Of a stretch of DNA of 64,000 bases, positions 9,015-18,593 are shown piece after piece. The stretch spans positions 3,455,001 through 3,519,000 of the forward strand of contig CP113055.1 of the NCBI GenBank assembly GCA_026625625.1, read 5' to 3'. The notes beneath the pieces are model-generated. The model was not told the DNA's origin and ran no database searches. It saw nothing but the letters and a program-made list of their open reading frames with translations. Each line of letters starts with the position of its first letter. Positions within the stretch are counted from its first letter, which is position 1. A program made the translations under genes and the position numbers. Source of the DNA: Blastomonas sp. SL216. Lineage in GTDB: Bacteria; Pseudomonadota; Alphaproteobacteria; Sphingomonadales; Sphingomonadaceae.

Positions 9015-11054
9015 ATGACCGATATCGCCAACCCCCTGCTCGATACGCGCGCACTGCCGCGCTTTGCCGAAATCACCGCCGATCATATCGCGCCCGCGCT
9101 CGATGATGCCCTGGCCCGTCATGCAGCGACCATCGAGACGCTGGTCCGCGACAAGCCGGCCAGTTTTGCCGAGGCCTGGTTGCCGTTCGAACGCGCCGAT
9201 GCGGAGCTCAGCGCCATTTGGGCTGCGGTATCGCACCTGCATTCGGTCGCGGACTCGCCCGAACTGCGCGTGGCCTATCAGGAAGGCGAGCAGCGCCTGG
9301 TCACCAACGGCATCATGGTCGGGCAGAACCGCGCGCTTTACGAGGTGTTCGAGGCGCTAGCCGCGACGCCCGAATTCGCCGCGCTGCCTCAGGCGGACCG
9401 GGTCGCGGTCGAGCATGCGTTGCGCGATTTCCGCCTGTCCGGCGTGGCGCTGGAAGAGGCCGCGCGCGAGCGTTTCAAGGCTGTCTCGGTCGAGCTGGCG
9501 ACGCTCTCCAATGAATTCGGCAGCGCGGTGCTCGATGCGACCGATGCGTGGGAAGAGCTGATCACCGATGAGGCCGATCTCGCCGGCGTGTCCGACACCG
9601 ACAAGGCAATGCTGGCCGCTGCTGCTGCGGCCAAGGGCCAGTCCGGCTGGCGGGTGACGCTGCAACAGCCCAGCGTCAACGCGATCCTGACCTTTGCAGA
9701 AAATCGCGATCTGCGCGCGCGCGTCTACCGCGCTTTCGGCACCCGCGCCTCCGACCAGGGACCGCAGGCCGGGCAGTTCGATAACTCGCAGCGCATCGCC
9801 CGCATCCTCGAATTGCGGCGCGAGGCAGCGCAGCTTTTGGGCTTTGCCGATCCCGTCCAATGGTCGCTGGCCACCAAGATGGCGAGCGACGGGGCTGCGG
9901 TGCTGAGCTTCCTGCGCGATCTGGCGGCCCGTGCCAAACCGGCGGCGCAGCGCGACCTGGATGAACTCAAGGCCTTTGCCGCCGAAACCTTGAGCATTGC
10001 CGATCTTCAGCCCTGGGATGTCGGCTTTGCCTCCAACCGCTTGCGCCAGGCGCTCTATGCCGTCGATGAAGCCGAGGTGCGCGGCTATTTCCCGGTCGAG
10101 AAGGTGATGCAGGGCTGGCAGATGCTGCTCGAACGGCTTTTCGGCATCCAGCTTGCGCAGCGGTCCGATGCCTCGCTCTATCACCCGGATGCCCGGTTCT
10201 ACGATGTCGTCGATGAGAGCGGCACGGTGATCGCAGGCCTGTATCTCGACCTGTTCGCCCGGCCCGGCAAGCGCGGCGGCGCGTGGATGGGCGAGGCGCG
10301 CCCGCGCCGCCATGATGGCGATCATGTCCAGGTCCCGGTCGCCTATATGGTGTGCAATTTCTCCCCTGCCGGGCCCGATGCACCCTCGCTGCTCAGCCAT
10401 TCGGATGTCGGCACGCTGCTGCACGAGACCGGCCATTGCCTCCACCTGCTGCTGACCGAGGTCAACCGCCCGAGCATTGCGGGTACCACCGGCTTCGAAT
10501 GGGATGCGGTCGAGCTGCCCAGCCAGCTGATGGAGGATTTCGCCTGGGACCGGCAGGTGCTGACCGCCATGTCGGGCCATTACAAGACCGGCGCGCCGCT
10601 ACCCGACGATCTGTTCGATCGCCTGCTGCGCGCGCGGCATTTCCAAGCGGGGCTGTTCCTGATCCGCCAGATCGAATTTGCGCTGTTCGACATGCTGCTG
10701 CACCTCGGCACCATGGGCAGCGACCCGGTCGAGGTGATCGAAGCGGTGCGCGACGAGGTGGCGGTGATCCGCCCGCCCGAATGGCACCGCTTCCCGCATG
10801 CCTTCGCGCATATCTTCGCCGGCGGCTATGCCTCGGGCTATTACAGCTATCTCTGGGCGGAACTGCTCGCCGCCGATGGCTTCATGGCCTTTGTCGAATC
10901 AGGCCTGCTTGATCGTGCGACCGGCGACCGCTTCCGTAGCGAGGTGCTGGCGCGCGGCGCGACCCGGCCCGCGGCGGAGAGCTTCCGCGCGTTCCGGGGG
11001 CGGGACCCCGATCCGCGCGCGATGCTGGTGCGGCACGGGCTCGAGGACGCCTGA
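9015..11054 (+). CDS. M3-family zinc oligopeptidase (oligopeptidase A/Dcp type)
   Basis: Cytosolic metallopeptidase of 679 residues, normal for the M3A family, which degrades short peptides including cleaved signal peptides. The active site HETGH (in [10 protein letters not shown]) supplies two His ligands and the catalytic Glu; the third ligand region ([16 protein letters not shown]) follows. The ATG has GGGCGGGG just upstream. The next gene begins 2 bases after its stop, so the pair is probably cotranscribed. Whether it is prlC-like or dcp-like cannot be settled by eye, so no symbol is given. Confidence 0.9.
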   Translation: MTDIANPLLDTRALPRFAEITADHIAPALDDALARHAATIETLVRDKPASFAEAWLPFERADAELSAIWAAVSHLHSVADSPELRVAYQEGEQRLVTNGIMVGQNRALYEVFEALAATPEFAALPQADRVAVEHALRDFRLSGVALEEAARERFKAVSVELATLSNEFGSAVLDATDAWEELITDEADLAGVSDTDKAMLAAAAAAKGQSGWRVTLQQPSVNAILTFAENRDLRARVYRAFGTRASDQGPQAGQFDNSQRIARILELRREAAQLLGFADPVQWSLATKMASDGAAVLSFLRDLAARAKPAAQRDLDELKAFAAETLSIADLQPWDVGFASNRLRQALYAVDEAEVRGYFPVEKVMQGWQMLLERLFGIQLAQRSDASLYHPDARFYDVVDESGTVIAGLYLDLFARPGKRGGAWMGEARPRRHDGDHVQVPVAYMVCNFSPAGPDAPSLLSHSDVGTLLHETGHCLHLLLTEVNRPSIAGTTGFEWDAVELPSQLMEDFAWDRQVLTAMSGHYKTGAPLPDDLFDRLLRARHFQAGLFLIRQIEFALFDMLLHLGTMGSDPVEVIEAVRDEVAVIRPPEWHRFPHAFAHIFAGGYASGYYSYLWAELLAADGFMAFVESGLLDRATGDRFRSEVLARGATRPAAESFRAFRGRDPDPRAMLVRHGLEDA

Positions 11055-11056
11055 CG

Positions 11057-12142
11057 GTGAGCGATCTGTGCCCGCGCGGCTGGCTGAACGATGCGATCCG
11101 CCGGATCGAGGCGGACTATAATCGCTCCGCCGATACGCACCTGATCCGGCTGGATCTGCCGCGCTATCCCGGCATCACGCTGTATCTGAAGGATGAAAGC
11201 TCGCACCCCACCGGCAGCCTGAAGCACCGGCTGGCGCGCTCGCTTTTCCTCTATGCCTTGTGCAACGAATGGATCGGGCCAGACACTTGCGTGATCGAGG
11301 CCTCGTCCGGTTCGACGGCGGTCAGCGAGGCCTATTTCGCGCGGATGCTGGGCTTGCGCTTCATTGCGGTGGTGCCTGCAACGACCGCCCCCGCCAAGCT
11401 CGACGCCATCCGCTTCCAGGGCGGCGAAATCCACAAGGTCGATGATCCGCGCACCGTGTACGACGTCGCGCACCGGCTCGCGGCAGAGACGGGCGGCCAT
11501 TATCTGGACCAGTTCACCTATGCCGAACGCGCGACCGACTGGCGCGGCAACAACAATATCGCCGAGAGCATCTTTGCGCAGATGAGCGAGGAGGAATATC
11601 CCGAACCCGAATGGATCGTCTGCGGCGCAGGCACCGGCGGTACATCGGCAACCATCGGGCGCTATCTGCGCTATCAGCGCTATGCCACCCGGCTGTGCGT
11701 CGCGGACCCTGAGCATTCGGTGTTCCACCGCCATTTCCATGATCGCAGCGCGGCTTCATTGCCCGAAGGCTGTGCCAGCCGGATCGAGGGCATCGGGCGA
11801 CCGCGCGTCGAACCGAGCTTCATCCCCGGGGTGATCGACCGGATGATCGCGGTGGACGATGGCGACAGCATCGGCGCGATGCGCGCGCTGTCCGATCGGC
11901 TGGGCCGCCGCGTCGGCGGATCGACCGGGACGAACCTTGTTGCTTGCGCCGCGCTGATCGATGAGATGGCCGCAGCGGGAACCAGCGGCAGCGTGGTGAC
12001 CCTGCTCTGCGATGGCGGCGACCGTTATGGCACCAGCTATTATGACGATGCCTGGCTTGGCCAGAGCGGCCTCGACTGGCAAGCGGCGGCAGACCGCATT
12101 GCCGCGCTGCTGGGGCCGGTGGGCAAGGGAGACGCGCGATGA
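11057..12142 (+). CDS. PLP-dependent cysteine-synthase-like enzyme
   Basis: Fold-type II PLP enzyme of 361 residues. The Schiff-base Lys is about residue 56 (PTGSLKHR), the substrate loop is SSGSTAV and the phosphate-binding loop is GAGTGGTSA. It is longer than CysK (about 310 residues) and its termini differ, placing it with the 'PLP-dependent cysteine synthase family' proteins often annotated as cysteine desulfhydrase or cystathionine beta-synthase-like. Start is GTG 11057, two bases after the peptidase stop; no alternative ATG fits. The stop overlaps the next ATG (ATGA). The true substrate is not known. Confidence 0.82.
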   Translation: MSDLCPRGWLNDAIRRIEADYNRSADTHLIRLDLPRYPGITLYLKDESSHPTGSLKHRLARSLFLYALCNEWIGPDTCVIEASSGSTAVSEAYFARMLGLRFIAVVPATTAPAKLDAIRFQGGEIHKVDDPRTVYDVAHRLAAETGGHYLDQFTYAERATDWRGNNNIAESIFAQMSEEEYPEPEWIVCGAGTGGTSATIGRYLRYQRYATRLCVADPEHSVFHRHFHDRSAASLPEGCASRIEGIGRPRVEPSFIPGVIDRMIAVDDGDSIGAMRALSDRLGRRVGGSTGTNLVACAALIDEMAAAGTSGSVVTLLCDGGDRYGTSYYDDAWLGQSGLDWQAAADRIAALLGPVGKGDAR

Positions 12143-12468
12143 TGATCGGGATACTGGCGGCGGTATCGGCCGCGATAGCGGTGGCGGCAGGCGCGTTCGG
12201 CGCGCATGCCGCAGCGGGCGAGCAGCAGGCCGAATGGCTGCGCACGGGCGGCATGTATCAGCTGGTGCACGCGGTGGCCGCGCTGGCGATCATGGGACAG
12301 GCCAGAGGGCCGGCGCTCACGCTGCTGATCGGTTCTGCGATCTTTGCGGTGACGCTCTATGCCATGGCGCTGGGCGCGCCGCGCTGGCTTGGGGCGGTGA
12401 CGCCCATCGGCGGCACGCTGCTGATCGGCGGATGGCTATGGGCAGCGTGGATCTACGCCAGGGGTTGA
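12139..12468 (+). CDS. DUF423 integral membrane protein
   Basis: A 109-residue hydrophobic protein with about four membrane helices; it fits the DUF423/YgdD family in length and in the early motif AGAFGAHA. The function is unknown in all bacteria. It overlaps the upstream PLP enzyme by 4 bases, so it is the last gene of a three-gene run that starts with the M3 peptidase. A strong hairpin follows. Confidence 0.85.
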   Translation: MMIGILAAVSAAIAVAAGAFGAHAAAGEQQAEWLRTGGMYQLVHAVAALAIMGQARGPALTLLIGSAIFAVTLYAMALGAPRWLGAVTPIGGTLLIGGWLWAAWIYARG

Positions 12469-12483
12469 AGGCTTGAAAAAGGA

Positions 12484-12519
12484 CCGTCACCACCCGCGCC
12501 GCAGCGCAGGTGGTGACGG
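12484..12519. terminator. Bidirectional hairpin between DUF423 and the TonB receptor
   Basis: Perfect 11-bp inverted repeat CCGTCACCACC (12484-12494) / GGTGGTGACGG (12509-12519), with a further GCGC/GCGC pairing in the loop. It lies between two convergent genes. A short A-run on the left side serves as the U-tract for the leftward transcript. Confidence 0.7.
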
Positions 12520-12528
12520 CTGGGCCGG

Positions 12529-15048
12529 TCAAAACTTGTAGCCGACTTCCACCCCGATCCGGCGCAGACCGCCGGGCGAGATGAACGATCCGCCAAACTC
12601 GGCTGCGGTGATCACTTCGTTCAGGTAACGGCGGTTGAGCACATTGTCCGCAAACAGCGTCACGCGCCACTGCTCGCCTTCCAGCCCCGCGCGCACATCG
12701 AGCACGCCAAAGGCATCGCGCCGGGTCACCGAATAATCGGCATTGCCGACAAAGGCAGGCAGCGCCAGCGCCGACCCCGGCAGCAGGCCGCTGAAGATGG
12801 TCGGCACGGTGTCGTTCTGCAGCGTGTGGAACCAGGTCGGGCCGGTGATGCGGTAATCGGCGCGGGCGACCAGATCGAAGCTCTTGGCGATCGGCGCGAC
12901 GATCTGCGTACCCAGATTGATGGTATAGTCGGCGGTCGAGGGCGACTTGTTGCCCACCGTCTGCGGACGCGAACGGTTCTGCTTGATCTCGCTTTCGGTG
13001 ACGTTGAAGGCACCGAAGATCGTCCAGCCCGGGGTCACTTCCGCGTTCAGGTTCAGTTCCGCGCCGTACAGTTCGACCTTGTCGATGTTCGACACCACGC
13101 GCAGCAGACCGAAGCCGCCGACGAAGAATTCGAAGAACTGCATGTCCTTGACGTCGGTATAATAGCCGGCGAGGTCGAACGTCACCTTGCCGTCAAAGGC
13201 CGAACCCTTGAAGCCGCCTTCGAACGCGCTCGAGCGTTCCTTGCGATAGTCGTCGGTGATGGCGACCTGCGACCCGATGAACTGGTTGAACGATTGCTGG
13301 ACGATCGCAGCCGATCCCGAATTATTGAAACCGCCCGCCTTGAAGCCGATTCCCCAATTGGCATAGACGTTGAAGTTGTCTGCCACCGACCAGCGGAAGG
13401 TCAGCTTGGGCTGAAGTTGCTTGTAGCTGTTCGACTTGTCGGGGATCGCGCCAGCGGCCTGGCCGGGGTTGATCGGTCCGCCGGTGAACGGATCGCGGAC
13501 CAGCGGCACGCGGTTCGACACGCTGCGATCCTCGACGTCATAGCGCATGGCCAGGCCGATATTGACCCGGTCGTTCCAGTTATACTCGGCCGAACCAAAG
13601 GCCGCGTACACATCGGTGCTGAAGCTGTCGAAATACAGCTGCGTCGTCGGGTTGCTGGTACCCGGCGCGTTGTACAGCTGGCGGATGATGCCCTGGCCCA
13701 GGTCCGCGCCCAGGCTGACGCCGACATCGCGGCTGATGTTGAGATAATAGGCGCCGAGCTGCCAGTTGAACGGACCGTCGCCGTTCGAGGACAGACGGAC
13801 TTCGCCCGAGAAATCCTCCTGCTGACGGATCTGGTATTGCGTGCCGTCGCAGGTTGTCGGGCTGTAGGGGCCGAAGGTCGATCCGGTGGCCGGCGCGAAG
13901 ATGAACGGCACCGGCGTCGCGCCGATAAAGCCGGGCTGGTTGACCGGGAAGCCGGTGAGCTGCGCGGTGCTGCGGAAGCAGGCGTTGGACGCCGCGACCG
14001 AGGCCGGGGTCGCACCGGGGAAGGTGAAGCGGGCAAAGTCTGCCGAGGTACCATCGGCGGTCAGCGACTGGTCGACATCGCTGTACAGGCCCCACAGGGT
14101 CAGCTTGGCAAAGTCGAACTCATGCTCCAGCTTGATCGAGGCATCGAAGGTCGTCTGGTCGTTGGTGGGGCGGATGTTGTTGTAGAAGTTGAACGGGTGG
14201 CGGTTCACATCCTCGAAAAAGGCCGGGTTGGCACCGGCAAAATTGGGCAGGTGGAAGGCCGCGTTGAAGGCGATCGATGCGCCGGTCAGGTCCGAGTAAC
14301 GCGCCTTGGCATCGATCTCGGTGCGATCGCCCAGCTGAGCGACAAACCGGCCATCGACTGACCATACTTCCTGATCGTCGATCGTCTTGGAATTGTTCAG
14401 GAAAATGTTGCGATAAAAGCCATCGGTCTTCAGGTAGCTGCCGGACAACACAAAACCGGCATTCTCGCCCAGCGGCACCGAGATAAAGGCGTTGCCGCGA
14501 TAGGTCTGCTGTTCGGCGGCGCTCAGCTCGATGCCGGCCTCCAGCGTGTCGCCGGGCTTCATCGTCTGGATCACGATCGCGCCTGCCGCTGCGTTGCGGC
14601 CATAAAGCGCGCCCTGCGGCCCTTTCAGGATTTCGATCTGGCGCAGCGTGCCCTGGTTCTGGTTGAGCTGCGCGGTGTTGGTCTTGAGGATGCCGTCGAC
14701 GACGAGGGCGACCGAGCTTTCGGCATCGCGCGCGCCGTTGATGCCGCGGATATTGATCTGCGTGTCGCCGGCCTCTGCCGTGCCGGTGACGATGGTGACA
14801 CCGGGGGTGAGCTGGACGAACTGGTCGGCGGTTTCGACGCCGGTCTTCTGGATCGCATCGGCAGTCAGCACCGTCACCGATGCCGGAACCTCGGCCAGGC
14901 TTTCATTCTGACGGCGCGCGGTGACGATGATGACATTGTCGTCCGCCTCGGCCTCGGCCTGGTCGGTCGCTTGCGCGAATGCGGGTGCCGCCAGCGCACT
15001 GGCGAGAACGGTGGCCGATGCGGCGGCAAACAGACTGGATAAGCGCAT
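12529..15048 (-). CDS. TonB-dependent outer-membrane receptor
   Basis: An 839-residue outer-membrane beta-barrel. Signal peptide ends at about residue 25 (APAFAQA). A TonB-box-like segment (NVIIVTARRQ) precedes the plug domain (PASVTVLTADAIQ, QINIRGING, EILKGPQGALYGRNAAAGAI), and the C-terminus ends in F (VEVGYKF) as barrel proteins do. It belongs to the broad class of sphingomonad receptors that take up organic substrates, not only iron. It is last in the leftward operon, 70 bases after an NTF2-like gene, so it probably imports the substrate of this island. Confidence 0.93.
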   Translation of the reverse strand: MRLSSLFAAASATVLASALAAPAFAQATDQAEAEADDNVIIVTARRQNESLAEVPASVTVLTADAIQKTGVETADQFVQLTPGVTIVTGTAEAGDTQINIRGINGARDAESSVALVVDGILKTNTAQLNQNQGTLRQIEILKGPQGALYGRNAAAGAIVIQTMKPGDTLEAGIELSAAEQQTYRGNAFISVPLGENAGFVLSGSYLKTDGFYRNIFLNNSKTIDDQEVWSVDGRFVAQLGDRTEIDAKARYSDLTGASIAFNAAFHLPNFAGANPAFFEDVNRHPFNFYNNIRPTNDQTTFDASIKLEHEFDFAKLTLWGLYSDVDQSLTADGTSADFARFTFPGATPASVAASNACFRSTAQLTGFPVNQPGFIGATPVPFIFAPATGSTFGPYSPTTCDGTQYQIRQQEDFSGEVRLSSNGDGPFNWQLGAYYLNISRDVGVSLGADLGQGIIRQLYNAPGTSNPTTQLYFDSFSTDVYAAFGSAEYNWNDRVNIGLAMRYDVEDRSVSNRVPLVRDPFTGGPINPGQAAGAIPDKSNSYKQLQPKLTFRWSVADNFNVYANWGIGFKAGGFNNSGSAAIVQQSFNQFIGSQVAITDDYRKERSSAFEGGFKGSAFDGKVTFDLAGYYTDVKDMQFFEFFVGGFGLLRVVSNIDKVELYGAELNLNAEVTPGWTIFGAFNVTESEIKQNRSRPQTVGNKSPSTADYTINLGTQIVAPIAKSFDLVARADYRITGPTWFHTLQNDTVPTIFSGLLPGSALALPAFVGNADYSVTRRDAFGVLDVRAGLEGEQWRVTLFADNVLNRRYLNEVITAAEFGGSFISPGGLRRIGVEVGYKF

Positions 15049-15121
15049 GGTGTGAACTCCCTGAAATGCGTTGGTTCCCCCGAACCATCTTGGATTTGGC
15101 GGTTGTTATTATGGCCGGTCT

Positions 15122-15520
15122 TCAGACCAGCACGTTGGTTCCGCTCATATAGACATGGACTTCCTGGAACCTGCCATCGCGCAGGCGCCAGAAATTGGTG
15201 TTGGTAAGTGTCGTCACGCTGCCATCGGCGGCGGTCAGATCGGCGATGAAACTTGCCGCTATCCGCCCATTGGTCTCATCGACAGTGCAGGTGAAATCGC
15301 GGTGGACGATCGTTTCATACGCCCCGAAGAAATCGGTGAACATCCGCTCGATCTCGGCCTTGCCGGCATGGGTGGTGAAGCTGGTCTGGACCGTGAACAG
15401 CGCCTCGTCATGAAAGCAGGCGAGCGTGGCGGCCATGTCCTTGGCATCGACGCTGGCGAAATAGGTCTGCGTTGCAAACTGGATCAGTTCGTCGCGGCTC
15501 ATCGTGGGTGCGTATTGCAT
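15122..15520 (-). CDS. NTF2/SnoaL-like protein 1
   Basis: A 132-residue cone-shaped alpha+beta-barrel protein of the NTF2-like superfamily (ketosteroid isomerase, SnoaL, small dioxygenase subunits). The pattern of an N-terminal helix, 'FHDEALFTV', 'FFGAYETIVHRDF' and a closing strand 'FQEVHVYMSG' is typical. Start ATG overlaps the stop of the preceding paralogue (TGATG), with GAAAGAGGGGGA upstream. Members can be isomerases, dehydratases or simply ligand binders; nothing here identifies the substrate. Confidence 0.8.
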   Translation of the reverse strand: MQYAPTMSRDELIQFATQTYFASVDAKDMAATLACFHDEALFTVQTSFTTHAGKAEIERMFTDFFGAYETIVHRDFTCTVDETNGRIAASFIADLTAADGSVTTLTNTNFWRLRDGRFQEVHVYMSGTNVLV

Positions 15521-15951
15521 CAGACGTCCCCCTCTTTCAGCAGATTGTCGCCGCTCATATAGACGAACACTTCCTGGAACAGCCGGTCCTTGAGATAGAA
15601 GCGGTTGCAGTTCTCGTAGCGGAGCTGATCGCCGCCATTGGGCGTGATCAGCACGGTGAACTGCGAGCAGACGGCGTTCGATTCCGGGTCAGCGACATGG
15701 ACGAAATTGCCGTGCCAGATCTGCTCGAAATCGGCGAACAGCTTGACGAACATGGCGCGGATCGCCTCGCGGCCGTCATGCACGGTATTCGACGTCACCT
15801 CGGTGAGCCGCGCGTCGGGGGCGAAGCAGTTGAGCACCTGGTCCATGTTCTTGTTGTCGACGCCATCGAAATAGCGCTTGGTGACAATGTCGATGTAGAA
15901 CGGATAAGGCAGCGGTGCTTGACCTGCGCTGCCGGGTGACCAGTCTGTCAT
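15520..15951 (-). CDS. NTF2/SnoaL-like protein 2
   Basis: About 143 residues, a paralogue of the next gene downstream: both end in the nearly identical strand FQEV(H/F)VYMSG(T/D)N. It contains 'CFAPDARLTEV' and 'WHGNFVHV', positions that line the pocket in this fold. The start at 15951 overlaps the stop of the racemase-fold gene by one base (TGATG); a GTG three codons earlier is possible. Tight coupling to its paralogue suggests a heteromer or successive steps on similar compounds (inference). Confidence 0.8.
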   Translation of the reverse strand: MTDWSPGSAGQAPLPYPFYIDIVTKRYFDGVDNKNMDQVLNCFAPDARLTEVTSNTVHDGREAIRAMFVKLFADFEQIWHGNFVHVADPESNAVCSQFTVLITPNGGDQLRYENCNRFYLKDRLFQEVFVYMSGDNLLKEGDV

Positions 15952-16703
15952 CAGAACCAACCCTTTCTAATGTCTGCATCCTTGGGCACTTCCGGCATCG
16001 GAAAGGCCTTTTTGCTGTGCGTGAGGCCGCATTCGATCAGCCCTTCCAGGAACTTCCACGCCACCTGGCCGGGATTGATCACCGGGATGGGGAGGTTGGC
16101 GGCCAGGAACGCTGCCGACTGGTGCATGGTGGTGGAGCCGAGAACGATCGCGTCGGCGCCATCCTCTTCCATGGCCCGGGTTGCCTCGGCCTTCAGCTTG
16201 TCGAAGATCACCTCTTCCTTGCCCGCGAGCAGTTCGGTCACATCGGGCCGGGTGTTGATCGATCGCAGGGAAGCGACGCGGTCCCAGAAACCGTATTCGG
16301 TGAGCGTCTTCTGATAGAGCGGAAACCATTCGGGCCACATGGTGAGCACGGTGAACTTCTTGCCCAGCATCATCGCGGCGGCAAAGGCGGCTTCACCCGG
16401 TCCGATCACCGGGATCGACAGGCGCGATCGCAGCGCACGCAGACCCGAATCGCTGACCGTGTCGATCAGTACCCCGGCATAGCCTTCCTCTTCGGCGGTG
16501 ACGCCGGTCTGGAACACCGTCCAGTCCATAAGCAGCATGTCGTGATAGCTGTCACCCAGCGCCGCACCCCAGGGAACGGCAACGAATTCGGGCGTGAATC
16601 CCGGGCGCACGAAGTCGGACGGGAGCTGCGCGGCACGGGCGGCAACGCCGGCCTCGTCCATGGGAATAGGAACTATCACCTTGATGCGGCGATCATCTGC
16701 CAT
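15951..16703 (-). CDS. Asp/Glu-racemase-superfamily protein lacking both catalytic Cys
   Basis: A 250-residue protein with the hydantoin racemase/maleate isomerase fold: repeated half-domains, GPGEAA after the first active-site loop, and DAIVLG before the second. In true racemases both loops carry Cys. Here they read IDTVSDSGL (Thr at residue 82) and VLGSTTM (Ser at residue 190); the only Cys is at 225 near the C-terminus. Two-thiol racemization is therefore unlikely. It leads the leftward operon, divergent from gntR, and a role on the same substrate as HyuAB is inferred. Confidence 0.8.
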   Translation of the reverse strand: MADDRRIKVIVPIPMDEAGVAARAAQLPSDFVRPGFTPEFVAVPWGAALGDSYHDMLLMDWTVFQTGVTAEEEGYAGVLIDTVSDSGLRALRSRLSIPVIGPGEAAFAAAMMLGKKFTVLTMWPEWFPLYQKTLTEYGFWDRVASLRSINTRPDVTELLAGKEEVIFDKLKAEATRAMEEDGADAIVLGSTTMHQSAAFLAANLPIPVINPGQVAWKFLEGLIECGLTHSKKAFPMPEVPKDADIRKGWF

Positions 16704-16760
16704 GCGCTACCCCACCTTCATGGACCGTCTGCGCCGGTTGATCCGGCCGCGATCCATGGC

Positions 16761-16793
16761 TTGACGGTATTGTATACAAATGTCTATCGTCAA
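16761..16793. promoter_or_regulatory. Divergent promoter with GntR operator TTGTATACAA
   Basis: The palindrome TTGTATACAA spans 16770-16779. It is flanked by TTGACG (16761-16766, plus strand) and CGTCAA (16788-16793, which is TTGACG on the minus strand), so possible -35 boxes for both directions bracket the operator. A plus-strand -10-like TATCGT is at 16785-16790. The same TGTATACA core recurs ahead of the rightward catabolic genes, supporting recognition by the GntR protein encoded next to it. Confidence 0.6.
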
Positions 16794-16889
16794 TAGCGAA
16801 ATTGGCTTGGCGCAAGATCGGCGCAATTTGGCGCGCACCTGGCATGGGACGCCGCAAGGGCGCGCAGCATTGGGACGGGATGAAACCGC

Positions 16890-17573
16890 ATGGAAAAGGC
16901 AGCTTCGCCGCGGGCATCGGATATTGCCTATGACAAGATCCGTCAGTTCGTGCTGTCCGGGCGCGCAGAGCCGGGCCAGCAGCTGACCGAGGAGCAGCTC
17001 GCGCGCATTTCCGGCGTGTCGCGAACGCCGGTACGCGAGGCGGTGCGGCGGCTCGAGAACGAGCTGCTGATCGTTCGAAGCGATTCCAAGCGGCTGTTCG
17101 TGGCGGACTGGTCGGCCGACGATATCGACGAGATGTTCGTGCTGCGCGGCATGCTGGAAGGCCATGCCGCTAGCCGCGCTGCGCGCAACATCACCGGGCG
17201 TCAGATCGAGGAACTGGGCCGGATTTCCGACCTTCTCGACGCGGCGGTCCGATCAAGTCCGCCCGATGTCGCCGCGTTTCTCGCGCAGAACCGGAATTTT
17301 CACGAGGTCATTCTCGAGGCGGCACGCTCGCCCCGATTGAGCGCGATGCTGCCGATGCTGGTCGAGCAGCCGGTCGTCCGCCGCACCGCCGCGCAGTACA
17401 AGACGGACGAGCTGCTGCAATCGGCGCGCGAGCATCGCGAACTGATCGCCGCCTTTGTCGCGCGCGATTCGCATTGGGCGCGTGCGGTGATGACCAGCCA
17501 TATCCGCCGCGCCTTCCACGTCTTCAGCAGCACCGCCAAGCGGCACAAGGAGCAGCGCCAGGCCAATGATTGA
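16890..17573 (+). CDS. GntR-family regulator (FadR/FCD subfamily)
   Basis: A 227-residue regulator. The N-terminal winged HTH contains the family signature (LTEEQLARISGVSRTPVREAVRRLENE, two adjoining segments of it), followed by an all-helical FCD ligand domain. FCD ligand-binding metal residues are suggested by D/H positions such as NRNFHEVIL and MTSHIRRAF. It sits at the divergence point of the island with operator palindromes in both directions. The likely role is substrate-released repression of both arms; the inducer is unknown. Confidence 0.9.
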   Translation: MEKAASPRASDIAYDKIRQFVLSGRAEPGQQLTEEQLARISGVSRTPVREAVRRLENELLIVRSDSKRLFVADWSADDIDEMFVLRGMLEGHAASRAARNITGRQIEELGRISDLLDAAVRSSPPDVAAFLAQNRNFHEVILEAARSPRLSAMLPMLVEQPVVRRTAAQYKTDELLQSAREHRELIAAFVARDSHWARAVMTSHIRRAFHVFSSTAKRHKEQRQAND

Positions 17574-17610
17574 GGCAATTTTCTCCGGCGCTGGACGCGC
17601 ATGTCTGAAA

Positions 17611-17618
17611 TGTATACA
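17611..17618. promoter_or_regulatory. Second TGTATACA operator, before the lyase gene
   Basis: TGTATACA at 17611-17618, followed by AA, is identical in ten bases (TGTATACAAA) to the site at 16771. It lies 10 bases before the ATG at 17628. If the protein began at 17601 or 17610 the operator would be inside the coding sequence, which argues for the downstream start. Confidence 0.6.
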
Positions 17619-17627
17619 AACATTGCC

Positions 17628-18533
17628 ATGACCCGCATCCAGATTGTCGAAGTCGGCCCGCGTGACGGCCTGCAGAACGAACCGGACATCGTCTCCACCG
17701 CTGACAAGCTGGAGATGATCGGTCGCATGATCGATGCAGGCGCGCGCAGGTTGGAGGTGGCAAGCTTCGTCCATCCGCAGCGCGTGCCGCAAATGGCCGA
17801 TGCGGAAAGCGTGATCGCCGGGCTGCCCGATCGCGAAGACGTGTCCTATATCGGCCTCACGCTGAACAAGCGCGGCGTGCTGCGCGCGCTGGCGACGAAG
17901 GAGGGCGGCAAGCGCGGGGTCGACGAAATCGGTTGCGTCATCGTCGCCACCGATACCTTCGGGCAGAAGAACCAGGGCCAGACCGTCGCCGAAGGCATTG
18001 CCGAAGCGAGCGAGATGATTCGCTTCGCCAAGGAAAACGGCCTGATCGCGCAGGTCACCATTTCAGCGGCGTTCGGCTGTCCGTTCGAGGGCGATGTGCC
18101 GCCGCAGCGGATCGTCGATATCGCCAGGGCGGTGCTGGAGGCAGGGCCTTCCGAGATCGCGCTGGCGGACACGATCGGTGTCGGCGTGCCTGCGCAGGTG
18201 AGCGACCTTTACGGACGTCTGCGCGAATTCGTGCCGATGGAGATTCCGCTGCGCGCGCATTTTCACAACACGCGCGGCACCGGTATCGCCAATGCCTGGG
18301 CCGCGATCCAGGCCGGCGTCACCGTGCTCGACGCAAGCCTGGGCGGGCTGGGCGGCTGCCCGTTCGCGCCCAGGGCCACCGGAAATATCGCCACCGAAGA
18401 GCTGATCTATCTCGCAGAGCGGTCAGGCATCGACCACGGCATGGATTTGGACGCCGCCATCGCGGCCAATCGCTGGATGGCCGGGATCCTCGGCCGGGAG
18501 CTGCCCTCCCTGGTTGCCCGCGCGGCAGCCTGA
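17628..18533 (+). CDS. Hydroxymethylglutaryl-CoA lyase family enzyme
   Basis: A 301-residue DRE-TIM metallolyase. It has the active-site strand EVGPRDGLQNE with catalytic Arg/Asp, the metal His pair in HFHNTRGTG, and the mobile Cys loop GGLGGCPFAP; all catalytic residues are present. HMG-CoA lyases cleave 3-hydroxy-3-methylacyl-CoA to acetyl-CoA plus a keto acid. Leucine-pathway partners (methylcrotonyl-CoA carboxylase) are absent; instead HyuA, HyuB and a CoA-transferase follow. A related branched hydroxyacyl-CoA may be the real substrate. ATG 17628 is chosen because family members begin just here. Confidence 0.87.
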   Translation: MTRIQIVEVGPRDGLQNEPDIVSTADKLEMIGRMIDAGARRLEVASFVHPQRVPQMADAESVIAGLPDREDVSYIGLTLNKRGVLRALATKEGGKRGVDEIGCVIVATDTFGQKNQGQTVAEGIAEASEMIRFAKENGLIAQVTISAAFGCPFEGDVPPQRIVDIARAVLEAGPSEIALADTIGVGVPAQVSDLYGRLREFVPMEIPLRAHFHNTRGTGIANAWAAIQAGVTVLDASLGGLGGCPFAPRATGNIATEELIYLAERSGIDHGMDLDAAIAANRWMAGILGRELPSLVARAAA

Positions 18534-18593
18534 CGGGAAGGCCAACACATCAATCGTGTCGGCGGCCATGTCGGCAAGTGAAGGGGTGAATGA

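Noticed and set aside
6852-9242. Long open frame antisense to prsT
   Set aside because: Same GC artefact; it runs through repeat-encoding sequence and has no motif.
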